Source: Siccibacter colletis
Lineage (GTDB): Bacteria > Pseudomonadota > Gammaproteobacteria > Enterobacterales > Enterobacteriaceae
Direction of reading: 5' to 3'
Assembly: GCF_000696575.1 (NCBI RefSeq)
Contig: NZ_JMSQ01000005.1
Span: forward strand, 1-64,000
DNA: 64,000 bases
Shown piece after piece: positions 44,374-54,049 of this stretch. The translations under genes and the position numbers were made by a program. The notes under the pieces were generated by a model that had not been told where the DNA came from, did no database searches, and saw only the letters and a list, made by a program, of their open reading frames with translations. Position 1 is the first letter of the stretch; every line of letters starts with the position of its first letter.

Positions 44374-45261
44374 ATGAACAATAAAATTTTTGCGCTTCCG
44401 GTAGTCGATCAGCTGACCACGACGCTGTCGCGTCGCCAGATGGACGAGCTGGACATCATCGTGATTGACCATCCGCAGGTTAAAGCATCGCTGGCACTGC
44501 AGGGTGCGCACCTGCTGACCTGGCAACCTGCCGGGGAAGAAGAAGTCCTGTGGCTTAGCGCTACGACCCCCTTTAAAACCGGCGTTGCCCTGCGTGGCGG
44601 CATTCCGATCTGCTGGCCGTGGTTTGGCCCGGCTGAGGATAAATCCCTGCCCTCTCACGGCTTCGCCCGTAATCTGGCCTGGCATCTGAAAGCGCATCAG
44701 GAAGATGACAATGGCGTGGTGCTGACGCTGGAGCTACAGCAGAGCGAAGCGACAAAACGCTACTGGCCGCACGACTTCACGCTGTTTGCCCGCTTCAGAC
44801 TCGGCAAAACCTGCGAAGTGGAGCTCGAAGCCCACGGCGAATTTGAAACCACCTCCGCGCTGCACACCTATTTCAATGTCGGTGACATTGATGCGGTGAA
44901 GGTGAGCGGACTGGGCGATCGTTATATCGATAAAGTGAATAATGCTCAGGAAGGCGTGCTCAGCAACGGCGTTCAGACCTTCCCGGACCGTACCGATCGC
45001 GTCTATCTCAACCCGGAAGCGTGCAGTCTGATTGGTGACAGCGCGTTAAACCGCTGCATCGAAGTGGTGCATCACCACCACAGCAACGTTGTCGGCTGGA
45101 ACCCTGGCCCGGCGCTGTCGGTCAGCATGGGCGACATGCCGGACGACGGCTATAAGACGTTCGTCTGCGTGGAGACGGCCTGCGTCACCCGCGCACAGAA
45201 AACTACCGAAGAGCGACCGTCGCGCCTGGCGCAGACGCTGCGCGTGGTGCGCAAAGGCTAA
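44374..45261 (+). CDS. yeaD: D-hexose-6-phosphate epimerase-like protein YeaD
   Basis: 295-residue aldose-1-epimerase/galactose mutarotase-like beta-sandwich protein. SHGFARNLAWHL (His, Arg), HTYFNVGDI (His) and the ETACVTRAQ region near the C-terminus carry the expected active-site residues. Proposed role is interconversion of hexose-6-phosphate anomers beside gapA. GAGG lies 10 nt before ATG 44374; a GTG five codons earlier is possible. Ends at a terminator. Confidence 0.94.
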   Translation: MNNKIFALPVVDQLTTTLSRRQMDELDIIVIDHPQVKASLALQGAHLLTWQPAGEEEVLWLSATTPFKTGVALRGGIPICWPWFGPAEDKSLPSHGFARNLAWHLKAHQEDDNGVVLTLELQQSEATKRYWPHDFTLFARFRLGKTCEVELEAHGEFETTSALHTYFNVGDIDAVKVSGLGDRYIDKVNNAQEGVLSNGVQTFPDRTDRVYLNPEACSLIGDSALNRCIEVVHHHHSNVVGWNPGPALSVSMGDMPDDGYKTFVCVETACVTRAQKTTEERPSRLAQTLRVVRKG

Positions 45262-45284
45262 AACCGCCAGCGCGGTTAGCCAGC

Positions 45285-45313
45285 CGGGGTGAGCGATGCT
45301 CACCCCTTTTTTA
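45285..45313 (+). terminator. Terminator of yeaD
   Basis: GGGGTGAGC-GAT-GCTCACCCC followed by TTTTTT. Confidence 0.92.
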
Positions 45314-45319
45314 TACGGC

Positions 45320-46174
45320 TTACACCACGTCCAGCGGCGTTTTGTAGCCGGGTGCCGGAAACGCGCTGTTGAGACGCGCCAGCGCCTCGTCAGACAGCGT
45401 CACCTCCAGCGCCGCCGCGTTTTCGCGCACGTGAGCTATGCTGCCAGCTTTTGGAATGGCCATTACGCCCTGATGGCTTATCACCCACGCCAGCAATACC
45501 TGCGCGACGCTGATGCCGTGCTGATGCGCCACATCCTGCACCACCGCATCGCTCATCAGCTCGCTGCGCAGCCGCCCCGCCTGGGCGAGCGGGCAGTAGG
45601 CCATAACCGGCACCTGATGCTGCTGGCACCAGGGCAACAGATCGTACTCGATACCGCGCGACCCAAGATGATAGAGCACCTGATCGGTCACGCACTCTCG
45701 TCCGGCCCCGAGCTGCCACAGCTCCTGCATATCGTCATAATCGAGATTGGACACGCCCCAGCGGCGGATTTTGCCCTGCTGTATCAGGGTGTGCATGGCA
45801 CTCACCGTTTCTTCCAGCGAGAACGGGCCGCGCCAGTGCAGGAGATAAAGATCGAGCACGTCGGTGCCGAGGCGCTGCAGGCTCGCTTCACAGGCGGCAA
45901 TCGCTTTCTGGCCACCGGCATTCCACGGGTAAACCTTGGAGACGAGAAACACCTCATCGCGACGCCCGCGAATCGCATCCCCGACTACCCGCTCCGCACC
46001 GCCTTCCGCATACATTTCAGCGGTATCAATCAGCGTCAGGCCCGCATCGATACCTGCCTGAAGGGCTGCAACTTCGCTACGATGCTGATGCGCCTGCTCC
46101 CCCATGTACCACGTGCCCTGGCCGATTGCCGGAAGCGCCAGCGCTTCAGGAAAGATTACTGATGTGGTCGTCAT
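45320..46174 (-). CDS. yeaE: Aldo-keto reductase YeaE (methylglyoxal reductase)
   Basis: 284-residue NADPH-dependent aldo-keto reductase. Tetrad: Asp in LIDTAEMYAEGG near 50, Tyr just after (MY), Lys in LVSKVYPWN near 80, His in YLLHWRGPF near 114. GVSNLDYDDM and the C-terminal IPKAGSIAHVREN bind the cofactor. E. coli YeaE reduces methylglyoxal. ACCAGGAGGCGACG precedes the ATG. Confidence 0.95.
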   Translation of the reverse strand: MTTTSVIFPEALALPAIGQGTWYMGEQAHQHRSEVAALQAGIDAGLTLIDTAEMYAEGGAERVVGDAIRGRRDEVFLVSKVYPWNAGGQKAIAACEASLQRLGTDVLDLYLLHWRGPFSLEETVSAMHTLIQQGKIRRWGVSNLDYDDMQELWQLGAGRECVTDQVLYHLGSRGIEYDLLPWCQQHQVPVMAYCPLAQAGRLRSELMSDAVVQDVAHQHGISVAQVLLAWVISHQGVMAIPKAGSIAHVRENAAALEVTLSDEALARLNSAFPAPGYKTPLDVV

Positions 46175-46206
46175 CGTCGCCTCCTGGTTTTTGCACCACC
46201 ATAATG

Positions 46207-46232
46207 CAAAACAGGGCGCAAGCGCCCTGTTA
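46207..46232 (-). terminator. Terminator of mipA
   Basis: ACAGGGCGC-TT-GCGCCCTGT then TTTTGC on the minus strand, between the mipA stop and yeaE start. Confidence 0.82.
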
Positions 46233-46251
46233 GTTTGCACAAATTTGTTAC

Positions 46252-46998
46252 TCAGAAACGGTAAGTCACACCGGCAGACATTGCCGCGCCCCAGGACTGA
46301 TCGACCATCGGGCTGTCGGTCACTTCATCTGCCAGGCGGGTGTAGCGCGCCAGACCGTAGACGCTCCACGCGTCGTTCAGGCTGTAAGCGGCAGACAGCT
46401 CCAGGTACGGGCTCCAGCTGTCGTCAGCACGGTAGCGGTCAAGGCCGCTGCGGTTAGACTCTTTACGGGATACGCCGTAGTAGTAGTCGTTCTGGTTTTC
46501 ACTGCTCCACTCGATACCGATACCCGGCGTCAGGGTCAGGCCGCCGTTGGTGTAACGGTAGAGCCACGCCAGATCCCAGACGATACCGTTGCTGTTATCC
46601 AGCGTGTCGCCGGACAGCGTGGTACGCAGGAAACCATACTGGGTGTTATGGATATAAGAGAGGCCCGCCATCAGGGTGCTCTTACGCTTGTCGAGACGCT
46701 TGAGCTGTTCATCGTCGCTGTCGCCCGGCTTGAAGTGCAGCGGCGAGTAGTACGCCATGATGGAGAGTTTATCGGCGGTGTCATTCCACAGGTAATACCC
46801 TGCGCCGAGACCGCGGAACCAGAAGCTGTCGCTTTCGTAGTTGATGACCGGAACCGGCACGACGTCGCGATCGTAATCTTTATAAGGGCTTTCAAGCACC
46901 CCAACTCCGGCGCCTAATGAGAAAGAGTCTTCCGCTTGAACCAGCGATGCAGATGAGGCAAGTAGCGCACCCAATGCAAGAATTTTGAAATTGGTCAC
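46252..46998 (-). CDS. mipA: MltA-interacting protein MipA
   Basis: 248-residue outer-membrane beta-barrel of the MipA/OmpV family. Signal peptide to about residue 22 (VQA). Barrel strands with FRGLGAGYYLWNDTADKLSI and ending GAAMSAGVTYRF with the terminal Phe expected for BAM insertion. In E. coli it scaffolds the lytic transglycosylase MltA with PBP1B. Own terminator downstream. Confidence 0.95.
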   Translation of the reverse strand: MTNFKILALGALLASSASLVQAEDSFSLGAGVGVLESPYKDYDRDVVPVPVINYESDSFWFRGLGAGYYLWNDTADKLSIMAYYSPLHFKPGDSDDEQLKRLDKRKSTLMAGLSYIHNTQYGFLRTTLSGDTLDNSNGIVWDLAWLYRYTNGGLTLTPGIGIEWSSENQNDYYYGVSRKESNRSGLDRYRADDSWSPYLELSAAYSLNDAWSVYGLARYTRLADEVTDSPMVDQSWGAAMSAGVTYRF

Positions 46999-47255
46999 AG
47001 TCCGTTCATTCCTATAATCAAATAATCCGCGCGATAAGTGTAACCGCCCTTCACAACCAGCCCAAGCTATTTACCCCAAAGAAACATCCGATAACACGTC
47101 AGCCTGACCGGTTTTGATGACGCTAAGCTTACGCCAGAATGACGGCTGTATGAATTCTGGCGCGGACGCTAATCACAAAAGCGAATAATTTTGGATGAGT
47201 TATTGATATGTCATTGAAATTCATTTTGCTGCGTATGCAAGTTTCACAAATGCCA

Positions 47256-47266
47256 TCTACGCTTAA
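47256..47266 (+). promoter_or_regulatory. Sigma-S extended -10 of yeaGH
   Basis: TCTACGCTTAA matches the sigma-S consensus KCTAYRCTTAA at every position, about 155 nt before yeaG. E. coli yeaGH is sigma-S dependent. Confidence 0.75.
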
Positions 47267-47320
47267 TTTTAAGAGAAGCTATATTGCTGAGCGCCTTTAT
47301 TTCTCTGCTATTCACTAACC

Positions 47321-47336
47321 TGGCATAAGGGTTGCT
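47321..47336 (+). promoter_or_regulatory. Sigma-54 promoter of yeaGH
   Basis: TGGCATAAGGGTTGCT: GG and GC exactly 10 nt apart and a good fit to TGGCACG-N4-TTGCW, about 85 nt before yeaG. E. coli yeaGH is also induced by NtrC under nitrogen limitation. Confidence 0.85.
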
Positions 47337-47420
47337 GCAGTCAGAATTCGTCTTCCAGGAGCCTCCTCTATCTAAATGAACGGCTCTCACACCTGTGCTA
47401 AAACGAAAGGACGGCATGCC

Positions 47421-49355
47421 ATGAATATATTCGATCACTATCGTCAGCGTTATGAAGCTGCCAAGGACGAAGAGTTCACACTGCAGGAATTTCTTACTGT
47501 TTGCCGACAGGACCGCAGCGCTTACGCCAATGCGGCAGAGCGGCTATTAACGGCCATTGGTGAGCCAGTGATGGTAGATACAGCGCAGGAGCCGCGGCTT
47601 TCCCGCCTCTTCTCTAACCGGGTGGTGGCACGCTATCCGGCCTTCGAAGAGTTTTACGGCATGGAAGAGGCCATCGAACAGATTGTCTCCTATCTCAAGC
47701 ACGCCGCGCAGGGCCTGGAAGAGAAGAAACAGATCCTCTATTTACTTGGCCCGGTGGGTGGCGGTAAATCGTCGCTGGCCGAACGCCTGAAATCCCTGAT
47801 GCAGCGCGTGCCCATTTACGTGCTGAGCGCCAACGGCGAGCGCAGCCCGGTAAACGATCACCCGCTGTGCCTGTTCAATCCGCAGGAAGATGCCCAGATT
47901 CTGGAAAAAGAGTACGGCATCCCCAATCGCTATCTCGGCACCATTATGTCGCCGTGGGCGGCGAAACGCCTGCACGAGTTCGGCGGCGATATTACTAAAT
48001 TCCGCGTGGTAAAAGTCTGGCCGTCCATTCTCCAGCAGCTGGCGATCGCGAAAACCGAGCCGGGGGATGAAAACAACCAGGATATTTCAGCCCTGGTCGG
48101 GAAAGTGGATATTCGTAAGCTGGAACATCATGCCCAGAACGATCCCGACGCCTATGGTTACTCCGGCGCGCTGTGCCGCGCAAACCAGGGGATCATGGAG
48201 TTTGTTGAAATGTTCAAAGCACCTATTAAGGTGCTGCACCCGCTGCTGACGGCGACCCAGGAAGGTAACTACAACGGCACCGAGGGCATCTCCGCCCTGC
48301 CGTTCAACGGTATCATTCTTGCACACTCCAACGAATCAGAGTGGGTCACCTTCCGTAACAACAAGAACAACGAAGCCTTCCTTGACCGCGTGTACATCGT
48401 CAAGGTGCCGTACTGCCTGCGTATTTCGGAAGAGATCAAAATCTACGAGAAGCTGCTCAATCACAGCGAGCTGTCCCATGCCCCGTGCGCGCCAGGCACG
48501 CTGGAAACCCTGTCACGCTTCTCAATTTTGTCGCGTCTGAAAGAGCCGGAAAACTCCAGCATCTACTCGAAAATGCGCGTCTATGACGGGGAAAGCCTGA
48601 AAGATACCGACCCGAAAGCGAAGTCCTATCAGGAATACCGGGACTACGCCGGGGTGGATGAAGGGATGAACGGCCTCTCCACGCGCTTTGCCTTTAAGAT
48701 CCTGTCGCGGGTGTTCAACTTCGATAACGTTGAAGTAGCCGCCAACCCGGTGCACCTGTTCTACGTACTGGAGCAGCAGATCGAGCGCGAGCAGTTCCCG
48801 CAGGAGCAGGCCGAGCGCTACCTTGAATTCCTCAAAGGCTACCTGATCCCGAAATATGCCGAGTTTATCGGGAAAGAGATCCAGACCGCGTACCTCGAAT
48901 CCTATTCCGAGTACGGCCAGAATATTTTCGATCGCTATGTCACCTATGCCGATTTCTGGATTCAGGATCAGGAGTACCGCGATCCGGATACCGGCCAGCT
49001 GTTCGATCGTGAATCCCTGAACGCCGAACTGGAAAAAATCGAAAAGCCGGCCGGGATCAGCAACCCGAAAGATTTCCGTAATGAGATCGTCAACTTCGTG
49101 CTGCGCGCCCGGGCTAACCACAACGGCCGCAATCCGAACTGGACCAGCTACGAGAAGCTGCGCACGGTGATTGAGAAGAAAATGTTCTCGAACACCGAGG
49201 AGCTGCTGCCGGTGATCTCCTTCAACGCGAAAACCTCCACCGATGAGCAGAAGAAACATGACGACTTTGTCGATCGCATGATGGAGAAAGGCTATACCCG
49301 CAAGCAGGTTCGCCTGCTGTGTGAATGGTATCTGCGCGTGCGTAAATCATCCTGA
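47421..49355 (+). CDS. yeaG: PrkA-family serine protein kinase YeaG
   Basis: 644-residue AAA+/PrkA-type protein. Walker A GPVGGGKSS near 108-116, then the PrkA AAA region (SNESEWVTFRNNKNNEAFLDR), and a C-terminal kinase-like domain. E. coli YeaG has kinase activity and affects the nitrogen-starvation response and metabolic quiescence. ATG 47421 gives the E. coli length. Followed by yeaH after 78 bp. Confidence 0.96.
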   Translation: MNIFDHYRQRYEAAKDEEFTLQEFLTVCRQDRSAYANAAERLLTAIGEPVMVDTAQEPRLSRLFSNRVVARYPAFEEFYGMEEAIEQIVSYLKHAAQGLEEKKQILYLLGPVGGGKSSLAERLKSLMQRVPIYVLSANGERSPVNDHPLCLFNPQEDAQILEKEYGIPNRYLGTIMSPWAAKRLHEFGGDITKFRVVKVWPSILQQLAIAKTEPGDENNQDISALVGKVDIRKLEHHAQNDPDAYGYSGALCRANQGIMEFVEMFKAPIKVLHPLLTATQEGNYNGTEGISALPFNGIILAHSNESEWVTFRNNKNNEAFLDRVYIVKVPYCLRISEEIKIYEKLLNHSELSHAPCAPGTLETLSRFSILSRLKEPENSSIYSKMRVYDGESLKDTDPKAKSYQEYRDYAGVDEGMNGLSTRFAFKILSRVFNFDNVEVAANPVHLFYVLEQQIEREQFPQEQAERYLEFLKGYLIPKYAEFIGKEIQTAYLESYSEYGQNIFDRYVTYADFWIQDQEYRDPDTGQLFDRESLNAELEKIEKPAGISNPKDFRNEIVNFVLRARANHNGRNPNWTSYEKLRTVIEKKMFSNTEELLPVISFNAKTSTDEQKKHDDFVDRMMEKGYTRKQVRLLCEWYLRVRKSS

Positions 49356-49358
49356 TAA

Positions 49359-50720
<1,362 letters not shown>

Positions 50721-50740
50721 GCCATTTTTTCTTGTGCCGG

Positions 50741-50770
50741 AGCGGCTCGTTGCACGAGCCGCTTTTTTTA
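50741..50770 (+). terminator. Terminator of yeaGH
   Basis: AGCGGCTCGT-TGC-ACGAGCCGCT followed by TTTTTT. Confidence 0.93.
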
Positions 50771-50890
50771 TTGCCGACGCCCGCCCGGGCCGGGTTTCAT
50801 GAGGTTTTTCCCCGCAAATTCAGTCAGGTATTTCACGCGTTACGCGCTATGATGACAATCCTTAGCAGGCAAAGCGATAAGAGGGAAAAG

Positions 50891-51388
50891 ATGATAAGCG
50901 TAGCGGGGACAGATATTTTCCAGCAGTTAATCGACCTGCTGGACGCGCAGCAGGCGCGGTATCGCGTGATGGATCACGAGCCGGTGGGCAAGTGCGAAGC
51001 GGTTTCCGCGCTGCGCGGAACGGCACTGGAACAGGGAGCGAAAGCGCTGGTGTGCAAGGTAAAGGGTCACGGCATAAAACAGCACGTGCTGGCGATTATC
51101 GCTGCCGATAAACAGGCCGATCTGGCTGCGCTGGCTGCCGGTATCGGTGGGAGCAAAGCCTCGCTGGCCAGCCCGCCAGAAGTGGACAGCCTGACCGGCT
51201 GCGTATTCGGCGCCATTCCGCCCTTCAGCTTTCATCCTTCACTGAAGCTGGTGGCCGACCCGCTGCTGTTTGAGCGCGTCGACGAGATCGCCTTTAACGC
51301 CGGCCGGCTGGAAAAATCCATTGTGCTGAACACCGCAGACTACCTGCGCATCGCCCGGCCTGAGCTGATGGCGTTTCACGCGGCTTAG
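50891..51388 (+). CDS. yeaK: YbaK/ProX-type aminoacyl-tRNA deacylase YeaK
   Basis: 165-residue trans-editing domain: KALVCKVKG (Lys), GGSKASLASPPEVDSLTGCVFGAIPPF. E. coli YeaK hydrolyses mischarged seryl- and related tRNAs. GAGGGAAAAG precedes ATG 50891; the long upstream frame runs through the yeaH terminator and is not used. Confidence 0.94.
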   Translation: MISVAGTDIFQQLIDLLDAQQARYRVMDHEPVGKCEAVSALRGTALEQGAKALVCKVKGHGIKQHVLAIIAADKQADLAALAAGIGGSKASLASPPEVDSLTGCVFGAIPPFSFHPSLKLVADPLLFERVDEIAFNAGRLEKSIVLNTADYLRIARPELMAFHAA

Positions 51389-51489
51389 CCGTGGCGCTCC
51401 AGCAGCAGTACCGCCCCGACCAGCGTCAGGGCGAGACTGAAGAAAATCGTGCTCACCCAGACCACGTCTGACAGCATCGGATCGTTCAC
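51385..51489 (-). CDS. yoaI: Small membrane protein YoaI
   Basis: 34 residues from GTG 51489: Met-Asn-Asp-Pro-Met start, one membrane helix (WVSTIFFSLALTLVGAVLLL) and end LERHG. E. coli YoaI has the same length, the same MNDPM start and the same helix with IERTG at the end. GGAG lies 6 nt before the GTG. It overlaps the end of yeaK convergently by 4 bp. Known in E. coli as a single-pass protein whose level rises with PhoPQ activation. Confidence 0.88.
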   Translation of the reverse strand: MNDPMLSDVVWVSTIFFSLALTLVGAVLLLERHG

Positions 51490-51589
51490 GGGCGCTCCGG
51501 CAGTAATTTACGATGAGAACAGCTTTACCGCCTCACTGTGACACCACGATGACACGCCCGCTGCGGCGGGCTTTTAACAGGGAACCATC

Positions 51590-52036
51590 ATGTTTGATAT
51601 GACGTTACTGGTGCTGCTGGCGCTCGCCGCGCTGGGGTTTGTCAGCCACAATACCGCGGTGGCGGTGTCGATTCTGGTGCTGATCATCGTGCGCGTGACG
51701 CCGCTGAATCACTTCTTCCCGTGGATTGAAAAGCAGGGGCTTACGGTCGGGATCATCATTCTTACCATCGGCGTCATGGCCCCGATTGCCAGCGGTACGC
51801 TGCCGCCCTCCTCGCTGTTTCAGTCGTTCCTGAGCTGGAAATCGCTGCTCGCTATCGCGGTGGGCGTATTCGTCTCCTGGCTCGGCGGGCGCGGCGTGAC
51901 GCTGATGAGCAGCCAGCCGGGCATCGTCGCCGGGCTGCTGGTCGGCACCGTGTTAGGCGTGGCGCTGTTTCGCGGCGTGCCCGTCGGCCCGCTTATCGCC
52001 GCCGGGCTGGTGTCGTTGTTTCTGGCGAAATCGTAG
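51590..52036 (+). CDS. yeaL: DUF441 inner-membrane protein YeaL
   Basis: 148 residues with four hydrophobic segments ([74 protein letters not shown]). Length and sequence match E. coli YeaL. Function unknown. Confidence 0.94.
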   Translation: MFDMTLLVLLALAALGFVSHNTAVAVSILVLIIVRVTPLNHFFPWIEKQGLTVGIIILTIGVMAPIASGTLPPSSLFQSFLSWKSLLAIAVGVFVSWLGGRGVTLMSSQPGIVAGLLVGTVLGVALFRGVPVGPLIAAGLVSLFLAKS

Positions 52037-52106
52037 TGATTATGCTGTTAAATATGGCTGACAGACTTTATTGTCAGGCTTCCGGTATTTTTTAATTTCA
52101 TATTGA

Positions 52107-53096
52107 ATGGAAAACGATATGTTTGTGGTGCACTCTACCCTCTACTTCTGGATTTTTATTATCGTCTTTGCCGCAGTAATTGCGCTGTACGGCTTTAAGG
52201 GCTGGTTTAAACTTACCTCTGATAACCTGTACGGCCAGCCATTATTCTGGCTCAGTATTCTTGGGCCGCTATTCTCCTGCTTCTATTTTGGCGCGCCGGT
52301 CTGGTCTCAATCCTCTTTTCTGATAAGCGCTGCGGGCTACCAACATTTTTATGACATCAGTAAAATACCACTGCTGCTGTTAGCGTCTGCGGTGCCCTTT
52401 ACCGCCATTATCGTCAGCCTGCATCGCACGGTTCAGGTTGAAAAGCAGATCGCTACGGCAGAATTTAAAAATAAGATGGACGAGTTTTACTCGCACAATA
52501 AGCATATGGTGGAAGCTTTTTCAAAAATCACCACTCATAAGTTGCGATTCACCAAAGCTAAATTGCATTGCCTTCAAGAAGATAAAATCTTCCAGATTAC
52601 CAGGCCTCATTCGCTTTATAAGCGCATTTTTCCAACATGTTCACCCCTGCTTGGCGTCAACTATGCCCCCGATCAGAAATTCCGCACTGGTGCGCTTACA
52701 AGATTTAAAAGGCTCGATACATCATTACTAGCTCTGACGGAAGTTGTGCTGGACGCCATCGGAAATAATCAAGTGACCAGTAACGAAAAGAAATTACTTG
52801 ATGATATCAAGAATGCGCTTTTTTCTATCTCCGTATGGTTCGAATTTCAGGGGCGGCCTGCGGACATAAACTTAATTCACTTTAAGCCAAACACAAAAGG
52901 TCATCCAGACCTGGTAAGTATCGTTTATGAAATCCGTGCAACTTATCTTTTGTTTAATAAAATCTGTACGGATGTCATGGATACAGTCGGAATTGACGCT
53001 ATTTCTGATAAAGAAATGATGCAGACACTAAGTTCCATTTTTCGCCACGGGAAAAATATCCAAAACTATGTTGTAAAAGGAACAGCGATTCCTTGA
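52107..53096 (+). CDS. Membrane protein of unknown function with long cytoplasmic domain
   Basis: 329 residues (325 from Met5 at 52119). Three hydrophobic segments: about 11-30, 46-62 and 87-105. Then comes a juxtamembrane helix (LHRTVQVEKQIATAEFKNKM) with an FYSHNKHMVEAF stretch, and a soluble helical domain of about 210 residues rich in Lys, Phe and Ile. The gene is clearly AT-richer than its neighbours and breaks the E. coli yeaL-nimR adjacency, so it looks acquired. The RT-Q-EKQI-N-F-H-K-EF pattern after a membrane segment recalls membrane effectors of some defence islands (for example retron Ec48-type), but no partner gene is present. No good ribosome site before either ATG. An inverted repeat (CTGACA-N8-TGTCAG, 52058-52077) lies upstream. 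Confidence 0.7.
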   Translation: MENDMFVVHSTLYFWIFIIVFAAVIALYGFKGWFKLTSDNLYGQPLFWLSILGPLFSCFYFGAPVWSQSSFLISAAGYQHFYDISKIPLLLLASAVPFTAIIVSLHRTVQVEKQIATAEFKNKMDEFYSHNKHMVEAFSKITTHKLRFTKAKLHCLQEDKIFQITRPHSLYKRIFPTCSPLLGVNYAPDQKFRTGALTRFKRLDTSLLALTEVVLDAIGNNQVTSNEKKLLDDIKNALFSISVWFEFQGRPADINLIHFKPNTKGHPDLVSIVYEIRATYLLFNKICTDVMDTVGIDAISDKEMMQTLSSIFRHGKNIQNYVVKGTAIP

Positions 53097-53161
53097 GACA
53101 ATAATGTCTGATTATCTTCCTTATCCTGCCACACAGTGGAATTTGAGTGAGACTTCATGAC

Positions 53162-53950
53162 TCACCCCTGCTGCAACGCATCCAGGTAGCGCCCCGGCGT
53201 TTGCCCGAGGGCCTTTTTGAACATGGTGATAAACGCCGTGGTGGAGTCGTAGCCCAGCGCCTGGGCCGCCTGTTGCACATTCTGCCCACCGAGCATCAGG
53301 TGCAGCGCCTGAATAAGCTGCAGCTGCTGACGCCAGCGGCGATAGCTCATTCCGGTCTCGCGCACGATTAAGCGTGCCAGGTTGCGTTCACTCATTGCCA
53401 GCATCGCCGCCCACTGCGCCAGAGTGCGCGGCTGGTCGGCGTGATGTTCCATATAGTTCACCATCTCACGCAGCTTTGGATGCCCGGACACCGGCAGCTG
53501 GAGCTGCTCTTCCGGCTGGCGCGGCAGTTCATCGAACAGCAACGCGGTCAGGCGCGTGATACGCGGATGCTGCGCCGGCTCGTGGTGTCGTGCCGCAAGC
53601 GCCAGGATCAGCTCGCGCACCAGCGGTTCAATCTTCAGCGTGCAGCAGCGATCCGGCATCGACACCGCGCCGGGTTCGATGAACAGAAAGCAGAGCTGGG
53701 CGCTGGCAGTCGCGCGGTTGCTGTGCGGCATATCTCCGGGGATCCACACGGCATACTGGGGCGGCACCATCCACATGGCGTGCTCCACCTCGCAGGTCAC
53801 CCCGCCGTGCAGCGCCAGAATAAGTTGCCCTTTGCGATGGTGGTGAAACGGGATCTCGACCTGACGCTGCTCCACGCGAATGCGGAATGCCTCGGCGGGC
53901 GCGTGGGAGGCGTCGGCATCATAGCCGTCGAGCCATAAATCCTGCTGCAT
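53162..53950 (-). CDS. nimR: AraC-family regulator NimR
   Basis: 262 residues: an N-terminal cupin sensor (IPFHHHRKGQLILALHGG; PPQYAVWIPGDMPHS) and a C-terminal AraC double helix-turn-helix (TLAQWAAMLAMSERNLARLI; VQQAAQALGYDSTTAFITMFKK). E. coli NimR (YeaM) represses the divergent nimT; 2-nitroimidazole relieves this. Divergent pair conserved here with a 99-bp gap. Confidence 0.93.
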   Translation of the reverse strand: MQQDLWLDGYDADASHAPAEAFRIRVEQRQVEIPFHHHRKGQLILALHGGVTCEVEHAMWMVPPQYAVWIPGDMPHSNRATASAQLCFLFIEPGAVSMPDRCCTLKIEPLVRELILALAARHHEPAQHPRITRLTALLFDELPRQPEEQLQLPVSGHPKLREMVNYMEHHADQPRTLAQWAAMLAMSERNLARLIVRETGMSYRRWRQQLQLIQALHLMLGGQNVQQAAQALGYDSTTAFITMFKKALGQTPGRYLDALQQG

Positions 53951-54049
53951 GATGTTGTCCGGTTTTAGCGATTATCTGGCATTTTATCCTGATTCTATGC
54001 CCCGGGAAAACGCGTATCCTTGCGCTTCCGTTTACAGAAAGAGATGTTC

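Larger units (their letters stand above)
46999..47420. other. mipA-yeaG divergent region
   Basis: No gene. It holds an imperfect inverted repeat at 47131-47160 (GCCAGAA ... TTCTGGC), plus the sigma-S and sigma-54 promoters of yeaG given separately. Confidence 0.6.

Noticed and set aside
52107-53096. Assignment of the membrane protein to a retron or other defence system
   Set aside because: No reverse transcriptase, structured RNA or nuclease gene beside it; kept only as a general resemblance.
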